In this document: positions 43,436 to 53,018 of the stretch, piece by piece
Position numbering within the stretch: the stretch's first letter is position 1
Layout of the letters: the number at the start of each line of letters is the position of its first letter
Assembly (NCBI GenBank): GCA_902826605.1
Contig: CADEFM010000007.1
Span: forward strand, 1-64,000
Origin: an uncultured Acidobacteriota bacterium
GTDB taxonomy: Bacteria; Acidobacteriota; Terriglobia; Bryobacterales; Bryobacteraceae
DNA: 64,000 bases
Direction: 5' to 3'
Made by a program: the position numbers and the translations under genes
The notes under the pieces: model-generated
Told to the model about the DNA's origin: nothing
Seen by the model: the letters and a program-made list of their open reading frames with translations, nothing else
Databases searched by the model: none

Positions 43436-45442
43436 ATGAAGCGAACCGTGTCCATTTTAAACGTGACTTGTGTGGCAGGCGCGCTCCTTTTGGCCGCGCT
43501 CCCCGCGGCGGCCCAAACCGGCGCGAAGAACGGCGAATGGCGCAGCTACGGTGGCGATCTCGGCAACACGCGCTATTCTCCGCTGAACCAGATTACGGCC
43601 GCGAATTTCGACAAACTGGAAATCGCCTGGCGCTTCAAGACCGCCAACCTCGGGCCACGCATCGAATACAACCTGCAATCCACGCCGCTCATGGTTGGCG
43701 GGGTTCTCTACTCCACCGGCGGTACGCGCCGTGCGGTTGTCGCACTAGACGCGGCCACCGGCGAACAGTTGTGGATTCATAGCGAGAACGAAGGCCGCCG
43801 TGGCCAGTCCGCCCCCCGCCAGTTTTCCGGCCGCGGGTTGTCTTACTGGACTGACGGGCGTGAAGAAAGAATTCTTTACGTCACGCCGGGCTACCGGCTG
43901 GTCGCCCTGAACGCCAAGACCGGCCAGCGAATCCCCGGATTCGGCGTGGATGGCATCGTCGATCTGAAACTCGATGACGATCAGGAAATCGATCTGATCA
44001 CCGGTGAGGTCGGGTTGCATGCGCCGCCCACAGTGGCGGGCGACACCGTTATCGTGGGTGCCGCCCATCGTTCCGGCGGCGTTCCCCGCAGCAGACGCAA
44101 CGTAAAGGGTTTCGTGCGCGGCTTTGACGTCCGCACCGGCAAACGCCTGTGGATCTTCCATACGATTCCGAAACCGGGCGAATTCGGTTACGATACCTGG
44201 GAAAAGGATTCCGCCGACTACACCGGAAACACCGGATCATGGGGTTTGTCGAGCGTCGATGAACAGCTCGGCTTGGCCTACATCCCCGTCGAGATGCCCA
44301 CCGGCGATTACTACGGAGGCCACCGTCCGGGCAACGGTTTGTTCGGCGAAACCATCGTAGCCGTGGATTTGAAGACGGGTGCTCGCAAGTGGCATTATCA
44401 GCTGGTACACCACGGCATCTGGGACCACGATATCCCGTGCGCTCCGATTCTTGTGGATGTCAATGTCAATGGACGTCCAGTGAAGGCGCTGGCGCAGCCG
44501 ACCAAGCAGGCTTGGTTGTACGTGCTGAATCGCGAGACGGGCGAGCCTATATGGCCCATTGAAGAGCGGCCAGTGGAAAAAGGCACAGTGCCTGGCGAGT
44601 GGTATTCGCCCACTCAACCATATCCCACGAAGCCGCCGAACTATGACCGTCACGGCTTCGTTGCGGAAGATATTATCGACTTCACGCCGGAGCTGCACGC
44701 CAAAGGCCTGCAGGTGGCTTCGCGCTACAGGTTAGGTCCCGTCTTCACGCCCCCTTTGGTCAGCAAAGCGGAAGGTCCTCTGGCTACGCTGTCCCTGGCG
44801 GCCAATGGCGGTGGCACTAATTGGGCGGGCGGCTCATTCGATCCTTCCACCAACATCGCCTACATCTTTTCGCAGAGGTCGCTCGGCGTGTTAGGCCTGG
44901 TGCCTCCAGATCCACGAAATTCGGATATGGCGTACGTGCAGGGCAGCGCTACCGAAGGCGTCCGCAGTTCTCTCGGCGCCGGTGCGGATGGCGGAGCTGC
45001 GCCCGTTACCGGCGGAATTAACGTGGAAGGTCTGCCTCTGTTCAAGCCGCCTTACGGGTCCATCAGTGCGATCGATCTGAACAAAGGCGAAATTTTGTGG
45101 CAAATTGCGCACGGCGAAACGCCCGACAACGTAAAGAACCATCCGGCGCTCAAAGGCATGAATATTCCGCGCACTGGCAGGCCAGGAGTCATCGGTACGG
45201 TAATTACGGGGTCGCTTGTAGTGGCCGGCGAAGCTGGTTTCGCGACATATTCCCAAGGCCGGGGAGCTTACCTTCGCGCATACGACAAAGCCACGGGCAA
45301 GGACGCGGGCGCTGTATTCATGCCGGCCCCGCAGACTGGGTCGCCCATGACCTACATGCTCAATAACAAGCAATACATTGTGGTGTCGGTGGGAGGCGTG
45401 GGTTATCCTGCGGAACTGCTCGCGTTCCGCTTGCCGGATTAG
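43436..45442 (+). CDS. PQQ-dependent dehydrogenase (quinoprotein)
   Basis: This 668-residue periplasmic protein has a signal peptide (CVAGALLLAALPAAAQTG) and repeated propeller blades with the tryptophan-docking pattern: VVALDAATGEQLWIHS, VRGFDVRTGKRLWIFH, IVAVDLKTGARKWHYQ and ISAIDLNKGEILWQIA. The pattern WRSYGGDLGNTRYSPLNQI near the N-terminus is usual for quinoprotein glucose/alcohol dehydrogenases. There is no C-terminal heme c domain, so electrons must pass to a separate carrier. The sugar or alcohol substrate is unknown. AAGGAG precedes the ATG. Confidence 0.88.
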   Translation: MKRTVSILNVTCVAGALLLAALPAAAQTGAKNGEWRSYGGDLGNTRYSPLNQITAANFDKLEIAWRFKTANLGPRIEYNLQSTPLMVGGVLYSTGGTRRAVVALDAATGEQLWIHSENEGRRGQSAPRQFSGRGLSYWTDGREERILYVTPGYRLVALNAKTGQRIPGFGVDGIVDLKLDDDQEIDLITGEVGLHAPPTVAGDTVIVGAAHRSGGVPRSRRNVKGFVRGFDVRTGKRLWIFHTIPKPGEFGYDTWEKDSADYTGNTGSWGLSSVDEQLGLAYIPVEMPTGDYYGGHRPGNGLFGETIVAVDLKTGARKWHYQLVHHGIWDHDIPCAPILVDVNVNGRPVKALAQPTKQAWLYVLNRETGEPIWPIEERPVEKGTVPGEWYSPTQPYPTKPPNYDRHGFVAEDIIDFTPELHAKGLQVASRYRLGPVFTPPLVSKAEGPLATLSLAANGGGTNWAGGSFDPSTNIAYIFSQRSLGVLGLVPPDPRNSDMAYVQGSATEGVRSSLGAGADGGAAPVTGGINVEGLPLFKPPYGSISAIDLNKGEILWQIAHGETPDNVKNHPALKGMNIPRTGRPGVIGTVITGSLVVAGEAGFATYSQGRGAYLRAYDKATGKDAGAVFMPAPQTGSPMTYMLNNKQYIVVSVGGVGYPAELLAFRLPD

Positions 45443-45445
45443 CGT

Positions 45446-46651
45446 TTAGACGCGCTCTATCGCGAGAGCCACGGCTTGGCCCACTCCAATGCACATGGTG
45501 CAGAGGGCGTACTTGCCGCCGGTTTTCTGCAATTGATACATGGCGGTGGTGACCAGGCGTGCGCCGCTCGCGCCGAGAGGGTGCCCGATGGCGATTGCGC
45601 CGCCGTTCGGATTGACTCGCGGATCGTCGTCAGCCAGGCCTAGATCCCGCGTGACCGCTAGCGCCTGAGCGGCAAACGCTTCGTTGAGTTCGATCACGTC
45701 CATTTGTGAAATTTGCAGGCCCAGCTTGCCCAGCAATTTCTTTGAGGCGGGCGCGGGAGCGAACCCCATGATGCGCGGCGCCACGCCTGCGGTAGCAGTT
45801 GCCAGCACGCGGGCTTTAGGCGTGAGTCCGTACTTGCGGGCCGTGATTTCGTTTGCCAGGATCAAGGCGACCGAGCCGTCGTTTATTCCCGACGCATTGC
45901 CTGCTGTCACCGTGCCATTGGGCTTCACTACCGGCTTCAATCTCGCCAAAATTTCTAGCGTCGTGCCGGGGCGGGGATGCTCATCGGCGTCGAATGTCTT
46001 ATGGTCGCCCGCTTTTTGCGGAATCACCATAGGCACGATCTCGGAGGCGAAGAAGCCAGCGGCTTGCGCCGCAGCGCAACGCTGCTGGGTTCGATACGCA
46101 AACTCGTCCTGATCGGCGCGGCGGATGCCGAACTGTTCCGCTACGTTCTCACCCGTTTCAGGCATGGAATCCACGCCGTACATCTCCTTCATTACGGGAT
46201 TGACGAAGCGCCATCCGAGGGTGGTGTCGAAAATTTCAGCGCTCCGCGAAAATGCGGAGTCGGCCTTCCCCATCACGAAAGGCGCGCGGGACATGCTTTC
46301 CACTCCGCCCACGATCATCAGGTCCGTTTCACCGGATTTGATCGCGCGCGCTGCTATTCCGGTGGCGTCCAGGCTCGACCCGCACAAACGGTTAATCGTG
46401 CTGCCGGTGACTTCTTTCGGCATACCCGCCAGCAACAGGGCCATGCGCGCGACGTTGCGATTGTCTTCGCCGGCCTGGTTGGCACAGCCGTAAACTACGT
46501 CGTCCACCGCAGCCCAATCCACGCCTGGGTTACGTTCCATGAGCGCCTTTAGCGGGAGAGCCGCAAGATTATCGGCGCGAATATTGGCCAGCATGCCTCC
46601 ATAGCGGCCAAAAGGCGTGCGGACGGCGTCGCAAATAAACACGTCGCTCAT
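45446..46651 (-). CDS. pcaF-like: Acetyl-CoA acyltransferase (3-oxoadipyl-CoA thiolase-like)
   Basis: This 401-residue thiolase has catalytic C90 ([10 protein letters not shown]), the histidine of [11 protein letters not shown] and the second cysteine in [10 protein letters not shown]. The pattern [20 protein letters not shown] and [16 protein letters not shown] is close to PcaF/PaaJ-type 3-oxoadipyl-CoA thiolases, but no other pca or paa gene is near, so it may serve beta-oxidation, perhaps with the fusion enzyme at 11471. It is the last gene of a minus-strand run after an SDR (36-base gap). Confidence 0.92.
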   Translation of the reverse strand: MSDVFICDAVRTPFGRYGGMLANIRADNLAALPLKALMERNPGVDWAAVDDVVYGCANQAGEDNRNVARMALLLAGMPKEVTGSTINRLCGSSLDATGIAARAIKSGETDLMIVGGVESMSRAPFVMGKADSAFSRSAEIFDTTLGWRFVNPVMKEMYGVDSMPETGENVAEQFGIRRADQDEFAYRTQQRCAAAQAAGFFASEIVPMVIPQKAGDHKTFDADEHPRPGTTLEILARLKPVVKPNGTVTAGNASGINDGSVALILANEITARKYGLTPKARVLATATAGVAPRIMGFAPAPASKKLLGKLGLQISQMDVIELNEAFAAQALAVTRDLGLADDDPRVNPNGGAIAIGHPLGASGARLVTTAMYQLQKTGGKYALCTMCIGVGQAVALAIERV

Positions 46652-46687
46652 GGATTGTTCCGGAAACTTCTATTTTACGTCACGCCC

Positions 46688-47434
46688 CTAGCCGCGGCCC
46701 ACGAACGGCATCTTTGAGGCCATCACGGTCATGAATTGCACATTCGCTTCCAGCGGCAGCTTGGCCATATACAGCACAGCGTCCACTACGTGGCGCACGT
46801 CCAGCCGCGGCTCGGGGACGATCTGGCCGTTGGGTTGGGGCATGCCCTTGGTCATGCGTTCGGTGAGCGGCGAAACCGCGTTGCCGATATCGATCTGTCC
46901 GCACACGATATCATGCGCCCGCTGATCGAGCGAAATGGCCTTAGTCAATCCTGTAATCGCGTGTTTGGTAGCCGTGTAGGGCGCCGAGTACGGACGCGGC
47001 GTATGCGCGGAAATGGAGCCGTTATTGATGATGCGCCCGCCGCGCGGTTCCTGCGCCTTCATGATGCGTATAGCCTCCTGCGCGCACAGGAAAGAACCGG
47101 TTAGATTCACGGCCAGCACGGCGCTCCACTGTTCATAGGTCAAGTCTTCCATCGGGATCGGCGGCGCACCGATACCGGCGTTATTGAACAGCAGATCCAA
47201 ACGGCCGAACTTGGTCTTCACTCGATTGAACAGCGCACCCACTTGATCGGGTTGGCCGACGTCGGTTGGGACCACCTCCATTTCGGGCGCATTGCAAGCG
47301 ATACTAGCGGTGGTGCGCAATTCGTCGGGGCGGCGTCCGGCGATGACCACCGAGTAGCCCTCCGCCTGCAACCCCAACGCGACCGCGCGGCCGATGCCGC
47401 TGCCCGCTCCGGTGACAACCGCGATTTTGCTCAT
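46688..47434 (-). CDS. Short-chain dehydrogenase/reductase
   Basis: This 248-residue SDR has the NAD(P) site [25 protein letters not shown], and catalytic Ser-Tyr-Lys in [23 protein letters not shown] (shown in parts: NNGSIS and YTATKHA). The AGRRPDEL segment after the second strand suggests NADP. The start is ATG 47434, with AAAGGA upstream and a four-base overlap with the HAD gene, which settles it. The substrate is unknown; the thiolase beside it suggests an acyl or hydroxy-acid role. Confidence 0.88.
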   Translation of the reverse strand: MSKIAVVTGAGSGIGRAVALGLQAEGYSVVIAGRRPDELRTTASIACNAPEMEVVPTDVGQPDQVGALFNRVKTKFGRLDLLFNNAGIGAPPIPMEDLTYEQWSAVLAVNLTGSFLCAQEAIRIMKAQEPRGGRIINNGSISAHTPRPYSAPYTATKHAITGLTKAISLDQRAHDIVCGQIDIGNAVSPLTERMTKGMPQPNGQIVPEPRLDVRHVVDAVLYMAKLPLEANVQFMTVMASKMPFVGRG

Positions 47435-48213
47435 ATTGATTCCTTTCTCCACCACGCTGGAAGCGCTGCAACGGAGTCCAATACCGCGTCGGGAACGACG
47501 TCGTGTTCCAGGTCCAGGGGCCGAAACTTACCCGTGCGCACCAGCGCGCCCTTCATTCCTGCATGCTGCGCTCCCGCGACGTCGATTTCGATATCATCGC
47601 CGATCATCACAATTTCCGCGGGTGTGACGCCAAGCCTTTGTGCCGCGGCTTGAAAGAACAGAGCGTCCGGTTTGCCGAAAACGAGCGGCGGCTTACCGGT
47701 GGCGTGTTCGAGCGCGGCGGCGAAGGGCGCGACGTCCAGCCGCAGTCCATCGGGCGCCTGCCACATCTTCGTCATGCCGAGCGCGATCAACTCCGCGCCA
47801 GGTTCCCGCAACAGGCGGAACGCGCGGTTTAGTGCGCGAAAATCCCAGGCTTCACCAAGATCTCCGACGATCACATAGCGCGCGCCCTTCTCGGCGTGAT
47901 CCGGGAGCACGTCCAACCCTGCAAACTCAGAGTGCGCCTTGGGCGGCAGAAACAGCGCGATAGAGCCGCTATCGCAAGCGCGCAGCCATTCCGCTGCTGC
48001 CGAAGGTGGCGTCAGGAATTCCTCCACGCGTGCCGGAATTTGAAAGCCCGCCAGTTTTTCAACGAGAGATTCGCGGCTTCGCGAACTGGTATTCGTGACG
48101 AATAAGTGCGGAATGCCCTGCGCGCGCACCCATGCGAGCGTTTCCGATGCGCCTTCGATGCGTTGGCCAGAATTATACAGAACACCGTCCATGTCAAACA
48201 AAATCGCGCGCAT
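47431..48213 (-). CDS. HAD-superfamily phosphatase, NagD-like (class IIA)
   Basis: This 260-residue hydrolase has motif [13 protein letters not shown] with the nucleophile and acid/base aspartates, motif [14 protein letters not shown], the lysine motif [12 protein letters not shown], and motif [15 protein letters not shown]. The C2a cap and length fit the NagD group of sugar/nucleotide phosphatases. The stop overlaps the SDR start by four bases, and it lies 3 bases after the globin stop, so the genes form an operon. Confidence 0.9.
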   Translation of the reverse strand: MRAILFDMDGVLYNSGQRIEGASETLAWVRAQGIPHLFVTNTSSRSRESLVEKLAGFQIPARVEEFLTPPSAAAEWLRACDSGSIALFLPPKAHSEFAGLDVLPDHAEKGARYVIVGDLGEAWDFRALNRAFRLLREPGAELIALGMTKMWQAPDGLRLDVAPFAAALEHATGKPPLVFGKPDALFFQAAAQRLGVTPAEIVMIGDDIEIDVAGAQHAGMKGALVRTGKFRPLDLEHDVVPDAVLDSVAALPAWWRKESI

Positions 48214-48216
48214 GGG

Positions 48217-48603
48217 CTAGTGGACGGCGATTTCGCGATTGATCATGAACGTGGACATGCCTTCGAAAAATTGGCGCAGCGCCGCGGTCGCGGCTTCAGG
48301 CAGAGCCGCTTCGGCGAAGGCGTTGTCCATCAGGTGCATCCACCGATCCCGGGCCACTTGGGTGATGGCGAAAGGGAAGTGCCGTGCGCGCAAGCGTGGG
48401 TGTCCGCGCTGTTCGATGTAGGTCTGCGGGCCTCCAAAGCGGTAGATCAGGTAGTCGCGCAGGCGCTGCTCGGCGCCAGTGAGATCCTCGGCGGGATACA
48501 TCGGCCCCAGTATGTCGTCAAGCGGCACCAGCCGGTAAAAAGCCGAGATCAGGCGAGCGAAGCCTTCGTCACCAATGAGAGAATAAACTTCAGGTTCTTC
48601 CAC
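48217..48603 (-). CDS. Group II truncated hemoglobin
   Basis: This 128-residue protein fits trHbO-type globins: GDEGFARLISAFYRLVPLDD at the N-terminus, the proximal histidine region HPRLRARHFPFAI, and the conserved tryptophan of helix G in RDRWMHLMDNAF. FGGPQTYIEQRGHP is a family signature. Such globins bind O2 or handle NO and peroxide. GTG 48603 is the start. It heads the globin-HAD-SDR-thiolase operon. Confidence 0.9.
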   Translation of the reverse strand: MEEPEVYSLIGDEGFARLISAFYRLVPLDDILGPMYPAEDLTGAEQRLRDYLIYRFGGPQTYIEQRGHPRLRARHFPFAITQVARDRWMHLMDNAFAEAALPEAATAALRQFFEGMSTFMINREIAVH

Positions 48604-48637
48604 GAAACGATCCTAGCATTTTGAGTAAGGTTCCCAT

Positions 48638-49198
48638 GTGACGAACCCAGCGGTATTTGTCGCGCTGATTGCCGTATGGGTCTTGTGGGCGCTCCCGTTT
48701 CTTGTGCGCCGTGCCCGCGGTCCACGCCAGCAAGCGGCAGTGATTGCACCGGCCGGCGCGTGGGGTGTCGCACTCCAAGTGATCGCCTATGCGCTGATCT
48801 GGTCGCAAACAGGCGTTGGTGTAATGCGCTCCGGCGCTTACTGGCTCGTCGCCGCGTTCGCGTTTGGCGCGGTTTCGTTAGTGCTGATCTGGTGGGCCAT
48901 TCCGGCGCTCGGAAAACAGTGGCGCGTGCAAGCCGGCCTCAACGCGGACCACGAATTGATTCAATCCGGACCCTACCGTCTGGTGCGTCACCCCATCTAC
49001 GCTTCGATGCTGGCGCTGTTTCTGGCGACCGGCCTTCTCCTGACGCCATGGCTGCGGCTTGGAATCGCGCTCACGATTTTTCTGATCGGCCAGGAGACTC
49101 GCGTCCACGCCGAAGAGCGACTCCTGATCGCGCGCTTCGGCAAGCAGTATGAAGATTACCGCAAGCGCGTGTGGGCGTATGTCCCATGCATTCGTTAG
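48638..49198 (+). CDS. ICMT-like membrane methyltransferase
   Basis: This 186-residue membrane protein has four or five hydrophobic helices. Its C-terminal half has ELIQSGPYRLVRHPIYASML and EERLLIARFGKQYEDYRKRV, the SAM-binding signature of isoprenylcysteine carboxyl methyltransferase-like enzymes. Bacterial members are mostly uncharacterised. The start is GTG 48638 after TAAGG. Its 3' end overlaps the next gene (minus strand) by four bases. Confidence 0.83.
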   Translation: MTNPAVFVALIAVWVLWALPFLVRRARGPRQQAAVIAPAGAWGVALQVIAYALIWSQTGVGVMRSGAYWLVAAFAFGAVSLVLIWWAIPALGKQWRVQAGLNADHELIQSGPYRLVRHPIYASMLALFLATGLLLTPWLRLGIALTIFLIGQETRVHAEERLLIARFGKQYEDYRKRVWAYVPCIR

Positions 49199-49710
49199 GA
49201 AAACACCCGCTCCAGCACCCGTTGGAAGAACGAAAAATCACGCATCCCGCCCAATAGAAACGCTGCCGCGAGCGCGCCCGAGGGAATCAAGAACCCAGCA
49301 GCCGCGCCATAAGCCCGGGGAGCCAGCCTGGTAACCGGTGCACGCTGTGAACTCCACAAGAATCCTCTCCACAGCGCGATCATGCCGGAAAGAGAGAACA
49401 GCCCGATGGTGATGGGCAGAATCGTAATCTGGATATTTTGCAGATGCATTCTCATATCCGCGGTTGCCGCCAGCACTAGGCAGACCAAGCTCACGCCCAG
49501 CCCGCGCAGCGACGCCGCAAGCATGGAGAGCTCCGAAAAATTTCCCACGATGGAACTGGTCAGCGCCTTTCCGCAAGGGCAAACAGGATAAGGTCCCCTG
49601 CGCCCAAATCCGCCATGGAACGGACGGAAGAGACCGTAGATATACTCTGGCTCCTCGATTTCGCGATAGCAGGTGGGGCAGATGAACATAGGAGCGTCCG
49701 CCTCATTCAT
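49195..49710 (-). CDS. Membrane protein with N-terminal zinc-ribbon-like cysteines
   Basis: A 171-residue protein I do not recognise. The N-terminus has two cysteine pairs (CPTC at about residue 11 and CPCG at about 44), enough for a zinc ribbon. Three hydrophobic segments follow (LGVSLVCLVLAATA; IQITILPITIGLFSLSGMIA; AAAGFLIPSGALAAAFLLGG). It may be a small zinc-binding membrane protein. No function can be given. Confidence 0.6.
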   Translation of the reverse strand: MNEADAPMFICPTCYREIEEPEYIYGLFRPFHGGFGRRGPYPVCPCGKALTSSIVGNFSELSMLAASLRGLGVSLVCLVLAATADMRMHLQNIQITILPITIGLFSLSGMIALWRGFLWSSQRAPVTRLAPRAYGAAAGFLIPSGALAAAFLLGGMRDFSFFQRVLERVFS

Positions 49711-49847
49711 CGGTGCTTTACAGTGTTTGGATTACCGGTGATCCTCGCCTAAATCAAGAATTGTGGGAGACCCGGCCGCCTGCTCACTCTACAGGCCTTG
49801 CGGTGCACCGTTCCGGCGCTGTCAATCGGAGGGTGTTGCCGGGATGT

Positions 49848-50501
49848 CTAAATCACCACGACCGCTCGCGCGGTAAGACTGGCCAGCGAGCGCGAGAATA
49901 TGCTTGCCGCGCCACGTCCCACTACGGTCACGTCGGCGTCGTCCTGCCCGCCGCGAATGGAGGTTCCGATTTCCAGCTCGGCTCCGGTGCGGCTGGCCAT
50001 CCACCAGGACCAGGCGATTGCGGTGGATCCCCTAGCTGCGCAGTGAATTCGTTTCATGGAAAACCAGGCACGCTGGCGGTGCTGTTCCCGAACCGCCCAA
50101 ATCGGCGCGCGCGTGCGTGCAATGAGGGTGCGCGCCAAACCAGGGTTCGCTGCCAATACCAAGTTCGGGCGGAGGTTTTCGATGCGCGCCACCAGCTCTT
50201 CCAGAAAATCGTCCCCCCGCAGCTCCCATCGAAGATCCACTACGTGATCCATTTCGGCAGTCCATTTCAAGCGTGCGGAAGGCCGGGACGGGCCGAACGT
50301 CGCGATGGGGCCGCTGTCATTTCGCTGCTGGAATAGCACGTCGGAAAGCGCACCTTCGTTCGGAATCCATGCAGCCGGAGGCGGCTTGGGCAGATGTGCC
50401 AAATGCATTTTCGCGCCGCACGTGAGCGCTAAATCGGAACCAACGCTTAAGCCGAGTTCGGCGCAATCCTGAGTCTGGCAAACGACTAGGATACTGCTCA
50501 T
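49848..50501 (-). CDS. Divergent universal-stress-like protein
   Basis: A 217-residue protein that starts SSILVVCQTQDCAELGLSVG and contains ELRGDDFLEELVARIENLRP NLVLAANPG, as in a universal stress fold, but the ATP-binding G-x2-G-x9-G-S/T motif is not clear. The C-terminus VVGRGAASIFSRSLASLTAR has the remains of one. It lies two bases after the two-domain universal stress gene, on the same strand, and probably is cotranscribed. Identification is tentative. Confidence 0.55.
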   Translation of the reverse strand: MSSILVVCQTQDCAELGLSVGSDLALTCGAKMHLAHLPKPPPAAWIPNEGALSDVLFQQRNDSGPIATFGPSRPSARLKWTAEMDHVVDLRWELRGDDFLEELVARIENLRPNLVLAANPGLARTLIARTRAPIWAVREQHRQRAWFSMKRIHCAARGSTAIAWSWWMASRTGAELEIGTSIRGGQDDADVTVVGRGAASIFSRSLASLTARAVVVI

Positions 50502-50503
50502 GT

Positions 50504-51436
50504 CTAGTTCGCCTTGAGCGATGAAGATCGGCCAGCCCGGTTCAGCAGAATATCGGCTAAGCCGAGCCGCGCCCCGGCGTGTTTGTGAATCAGCAGAGGC
50601 ACCGGGGACCTCTCAATCACCTTCTCGGTAACGCTGCCCAGCAAGATGGATGCCGACGCGCTGCGTCCGCGCGTGCTCATCACGATGCAATCGGCTTGTA
50701 TGCGGGTGGCTTCCCCCACAACGGAGTGAGCTACGTCAGAGCCGCCAATGGCCGCGGACGGGAAGAAACGGTGGCGCCGGCCCACGTCCTGGGAGGTCTG
50801 GACGTCTGCCAGCAGGGCTTCCACCGCTACCCCATTGCGATCCGTGCGCGCCAGTAGTTTCCGCATCGCCTCCGCTTGTCCGGATTGCATTTCCGCGTCG
50901 GATTCCGTGAAGATGTCCGCGGATTCGTGCGTCATCACATGGAGGGCAGTGCAAACCACGCCGGATTCGCCGGCGATCAAGCTCGTCCCCCACTCCAGTG
51001 TGTGGTTGGCGGCCGGGGAGAAATCGAGCGCCACTAGCATATGGGTCAGCGTGGCCGGGGCGTTGTCCGGAATCACCGCTACCGAGCACTCCGCCAGCAT
51101 GGCCAGGCGTGCGCCCAACACACGGCGTCTGCCGCCCAGGACGATGATGTCCGCTTCCAGATCCGTGATGTAATCCAGCAAACGGTCCGTCAAAGGTCCT
51201 TCCAAGACATCACACTCAGTGTGCGCCGTATGGGTGAAGTGAGCCGCTACCTTGGACCGCATCTGGGCGCGCAACGCGGCCGCGGACGATTCCGCTGGGG
51301 ACCCAGGCTTTTGAACATGAACGAAGCGTACTTCGCGCGCTCCGCTCAGACGCGCCAATAGGCCCGCGTAGGCGATGAGTCCGGCGTCCGTCTCAGAGCA
51401 ACTGAGCGCCACGGCGATGGTTTCGAGTTCGGTCAT
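50504..51436 (-). CDS. Universal stress protein, two tandem domains
   Basis: This 310-residue protein has two UspA domains. The first starts TIAVALSCSETDAGLIAYAG, and the second starts MLVALDFSPAANHTLEWG. The second has the ATP-binding motif MSTRGRSASASILLGSVTEK, while the first has a reduced one (LGGRRRVLGARLAM). GGAAGG eight bases upstream supports ATG 51436; the long open frame to 52039 is a shadow of the SulP gene. It follows SulP by 26 bases. Sensing of energy or stress state near the transporter is an inference. Confidence 0.85.
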   Translation of the reverse strand: MTELETIAVALSCSETDAGLIAYAGLLARLSGAREVRFVHVQKPGSPAESSAAALRAQMRSKVAAHFTHTAHTECDVLEGPLTDRLLDYITDLEADIIVLGGRRRVLGARLAMLAECSVAVIPDNAPATLTHMLVALDFSPAANHTLEWGTSLIAGESGVVCTALHVMTHESADIFTESDAEMQSGQAEAMRKLLARTDRNGVAVEALLADVQTSQDVGRRHRFFPSAAIGGSDVAHSVVGEATRIQADCIVMSTRGRSASASILLGSVTEKVIERSPVPLLIHKHAGARLGLADILLNRAGRSSSLKAN

Positions 51437-51462
51437 ACAAGGCCCTTCCTTCGGCGTCGGCT

Positions 51463-52872
51463 TTAGGCCGCTGCCACTGGCTCCGGCTGATCCATACGTG
51501 TCAGCTGCGGAGCGGCGACGGCTCCGGGTATGGGCATTTCGCCGAAATACTTCCGGAAGACCAGGTAAATGGTGAGCGCAGAGAGCACTCCCGTGAGGAA
51601 GTCGGTGGCCGGCACCATAATGGCCGTGTAAGCCATGAGGAGCGCATGCCTCCGGCTCGCGGCCATCACATGCTTGATCTCGGATACCTTCACCATGTTG
51701 GTGGACACCCACAAGAGAATGCCGCCAATGCACGCCATGGGAACCAGTTCCAAATACGTGGCCAGGTAATAGGCCAGCGCCAGTTTCAAAACGCACTTGA
51801 AGTACCCTGCCAGCGGCGTCAGAGCGCCCGACTTGATGCTGGTGGCCGTGCGCGCCAGCGCTCCGGTGCAGGGGAATCCGTTGACAAGTGGTGTAATGAT
51901 CTGCACCAATCCCTGTCCCCAGAATTCCTTGTCCGGATTGAAGGGGGTACGGCGGTTGCCGGCCAAGCGGTCCGCCATCGACGAACACAACAGGCTCTCC
52001 ACGCCGGAGACAAAGACGATGGCCACTACGAAATAACAAATGTCCAGCAGCAACTCATTGGAGAACGCCGGCATTGCGGGAGGGGTGAACTTGAAGAAGT
52101 TGGTTGGGATGGCCCCGTACTCGCTCTTGATGGTCATCAGGTTCTGCCCGGCGAAAACCGTGACCGACAGGCCGACACCCAGGCTGAGCGCCACCAAGGG
52201 GGCGGGGATGAAGATGGAAACTTTCAACAGGTAGCGCGTGACCAGAAACGTCATCAACCCAATGATTACAGCGGCATATTGGATTTGGCCAAGGTTTTGC
52301 GCGATGCCCGTAAAGGTCGCAACTAGCCCATTCCCTTCGGTTTTTATGCCGAGCACGGAGTCCAGATTGGAAATAGCGATCGCCACCCCGATGCCCACCG
52401 TGAAGCCAACCACGATGGAGTTGGGCACCAGCTTTGCAATCTTGCCCATCCCAGCAAGGCCCATAATCATCAATATGATACCCGCCAGAATGGAAACCAA
52501 CACCAGGAACGAATGATTGTATTTGGCCATAATGGCCGCGATCAGGGGAATGAAGGCCGCCGTGGGTCCGTACACTTGGTACTTCGATCCTCCGAACGTA
52601 CGGCCCACGGCGCACGCGAGGGCTCCGGCGATGATCCCCTGTTCCGGGCGCAATCCAGACGCCATCGCGAATCCCATGGCCATGGGGATGGCTGTCATCG
52701 CAGTGATCAATCCGGCGCTAAAGTCCCGATATACCGTGGATTTCCAGTTGTGTCGCTCCAGATCCTCGAACCGATTGTCGAATATGGTGAGGAAAAGCTT
52801 AAGTCGGTTTAGCATACGCACTCTGTCCAGCTTCAGTTTGAGCAGAGAAGCGGTTCTTGAAAATGGATGCAT
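51463..52872 (-). CDS. SulP-family anion transporter lacking a STAS domain
   Basis: This 469-residue membrane protein matches the SulP core: DFSAGLITAMTAIPMAMGFA, GGSKYQVYGPTAAFIPLIAA, VVGFTVGIGVAIAISNLDSV, FVSGVESLLCSSMADRLAGN, FWGQGLVQIITPLVNGFPCT, and 10-12 predicted helices. SulP members carry sulfate, bicarbonate or other anions. It ends about 30 residues after the last helix, so the usual C-terminal STAS domain is absent. ATG 52872 was chosen. It leads an operon with two universal stress genes and is divergent from a LuxR regulator. Confidence 0.9.
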   Translation of the reverse strand: MHPFSRTASLLKLKLDRVRMLNRLKLFLTIFDNRFEDLERHNWKSTVYRDFSAGLITAMTAIPMAMGFAMASGLRPEQGIIAGALACAVGRTFGGSKYQVYGPTAAFIPLIAAIMAKYNHSFLVLVSILAGIILMIMGLAGMGKIAKLVPNSIVVGFTVGIGVAIAISNLDSVLGIKTEGNGLVATFTGIAQNLGQIQYAAVIIGLMTFLVTRYLLKVSIFIPAPLVALSLGVGLSVTVFAGQNLMTIKSEYGAIPTNFFKFTPPAMPAFSNELLLDICYFVVAIVFVSGVESLLCSSMADRLAGNRRTPFNPDKEFWGQGLVQIITPLVNGFPCTGALARTATSIKSGALTPLAGYFKCVLKLALAYYLATYLELVPMACIGGILLWVSTNMVKVSEIKHVMAASRRHALLMAYTAIMVPATDFLTGVLSALTIYLVFRKYFGEMPIPGAVAAPQLTRMDQPEPVAAA

Positions 52873-52913
52873 GGCAAACAAGTAGTTAATTCTAGGGGTG
52901 TTACTGGTTATCT

Positions 52914-52941
52914 ACAGGTAGTTCTGTACGGAAAGGTACAG
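52914..52941. promoter_or_regulatory. Candidate operator between SulP and LuxR-regulator genes
   Basis: Three ACAG/CTGT half-sites alternate in the divergent intergenic region: ACAG at 52914, CTGT at 52924, ACAG at 52938. CTGTAC (52924-52929) and GTACAG (52936-52941) form a perfect palindrome with a six-base spacer. NarL-type regulators bind inverted sites with TAC...GTA ends, so the adjacent regulator is a natural candidate. Confidence 0.35.
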
Positions 52942-53018
52942 GTCTTTGGGGTGTTTACGCCGCAGCGGCCTGCGCTATTGTGGGTCTAGTGACTCCAGCG
53001 TTATTTCACTCACCAGGC

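Noticed and set aside
51437..52039. N-terminal extension of the universal stress gene
   Set aside because: The extension overlaps SulP in another frame; a good ribosome site and UspA start lie at 51436.
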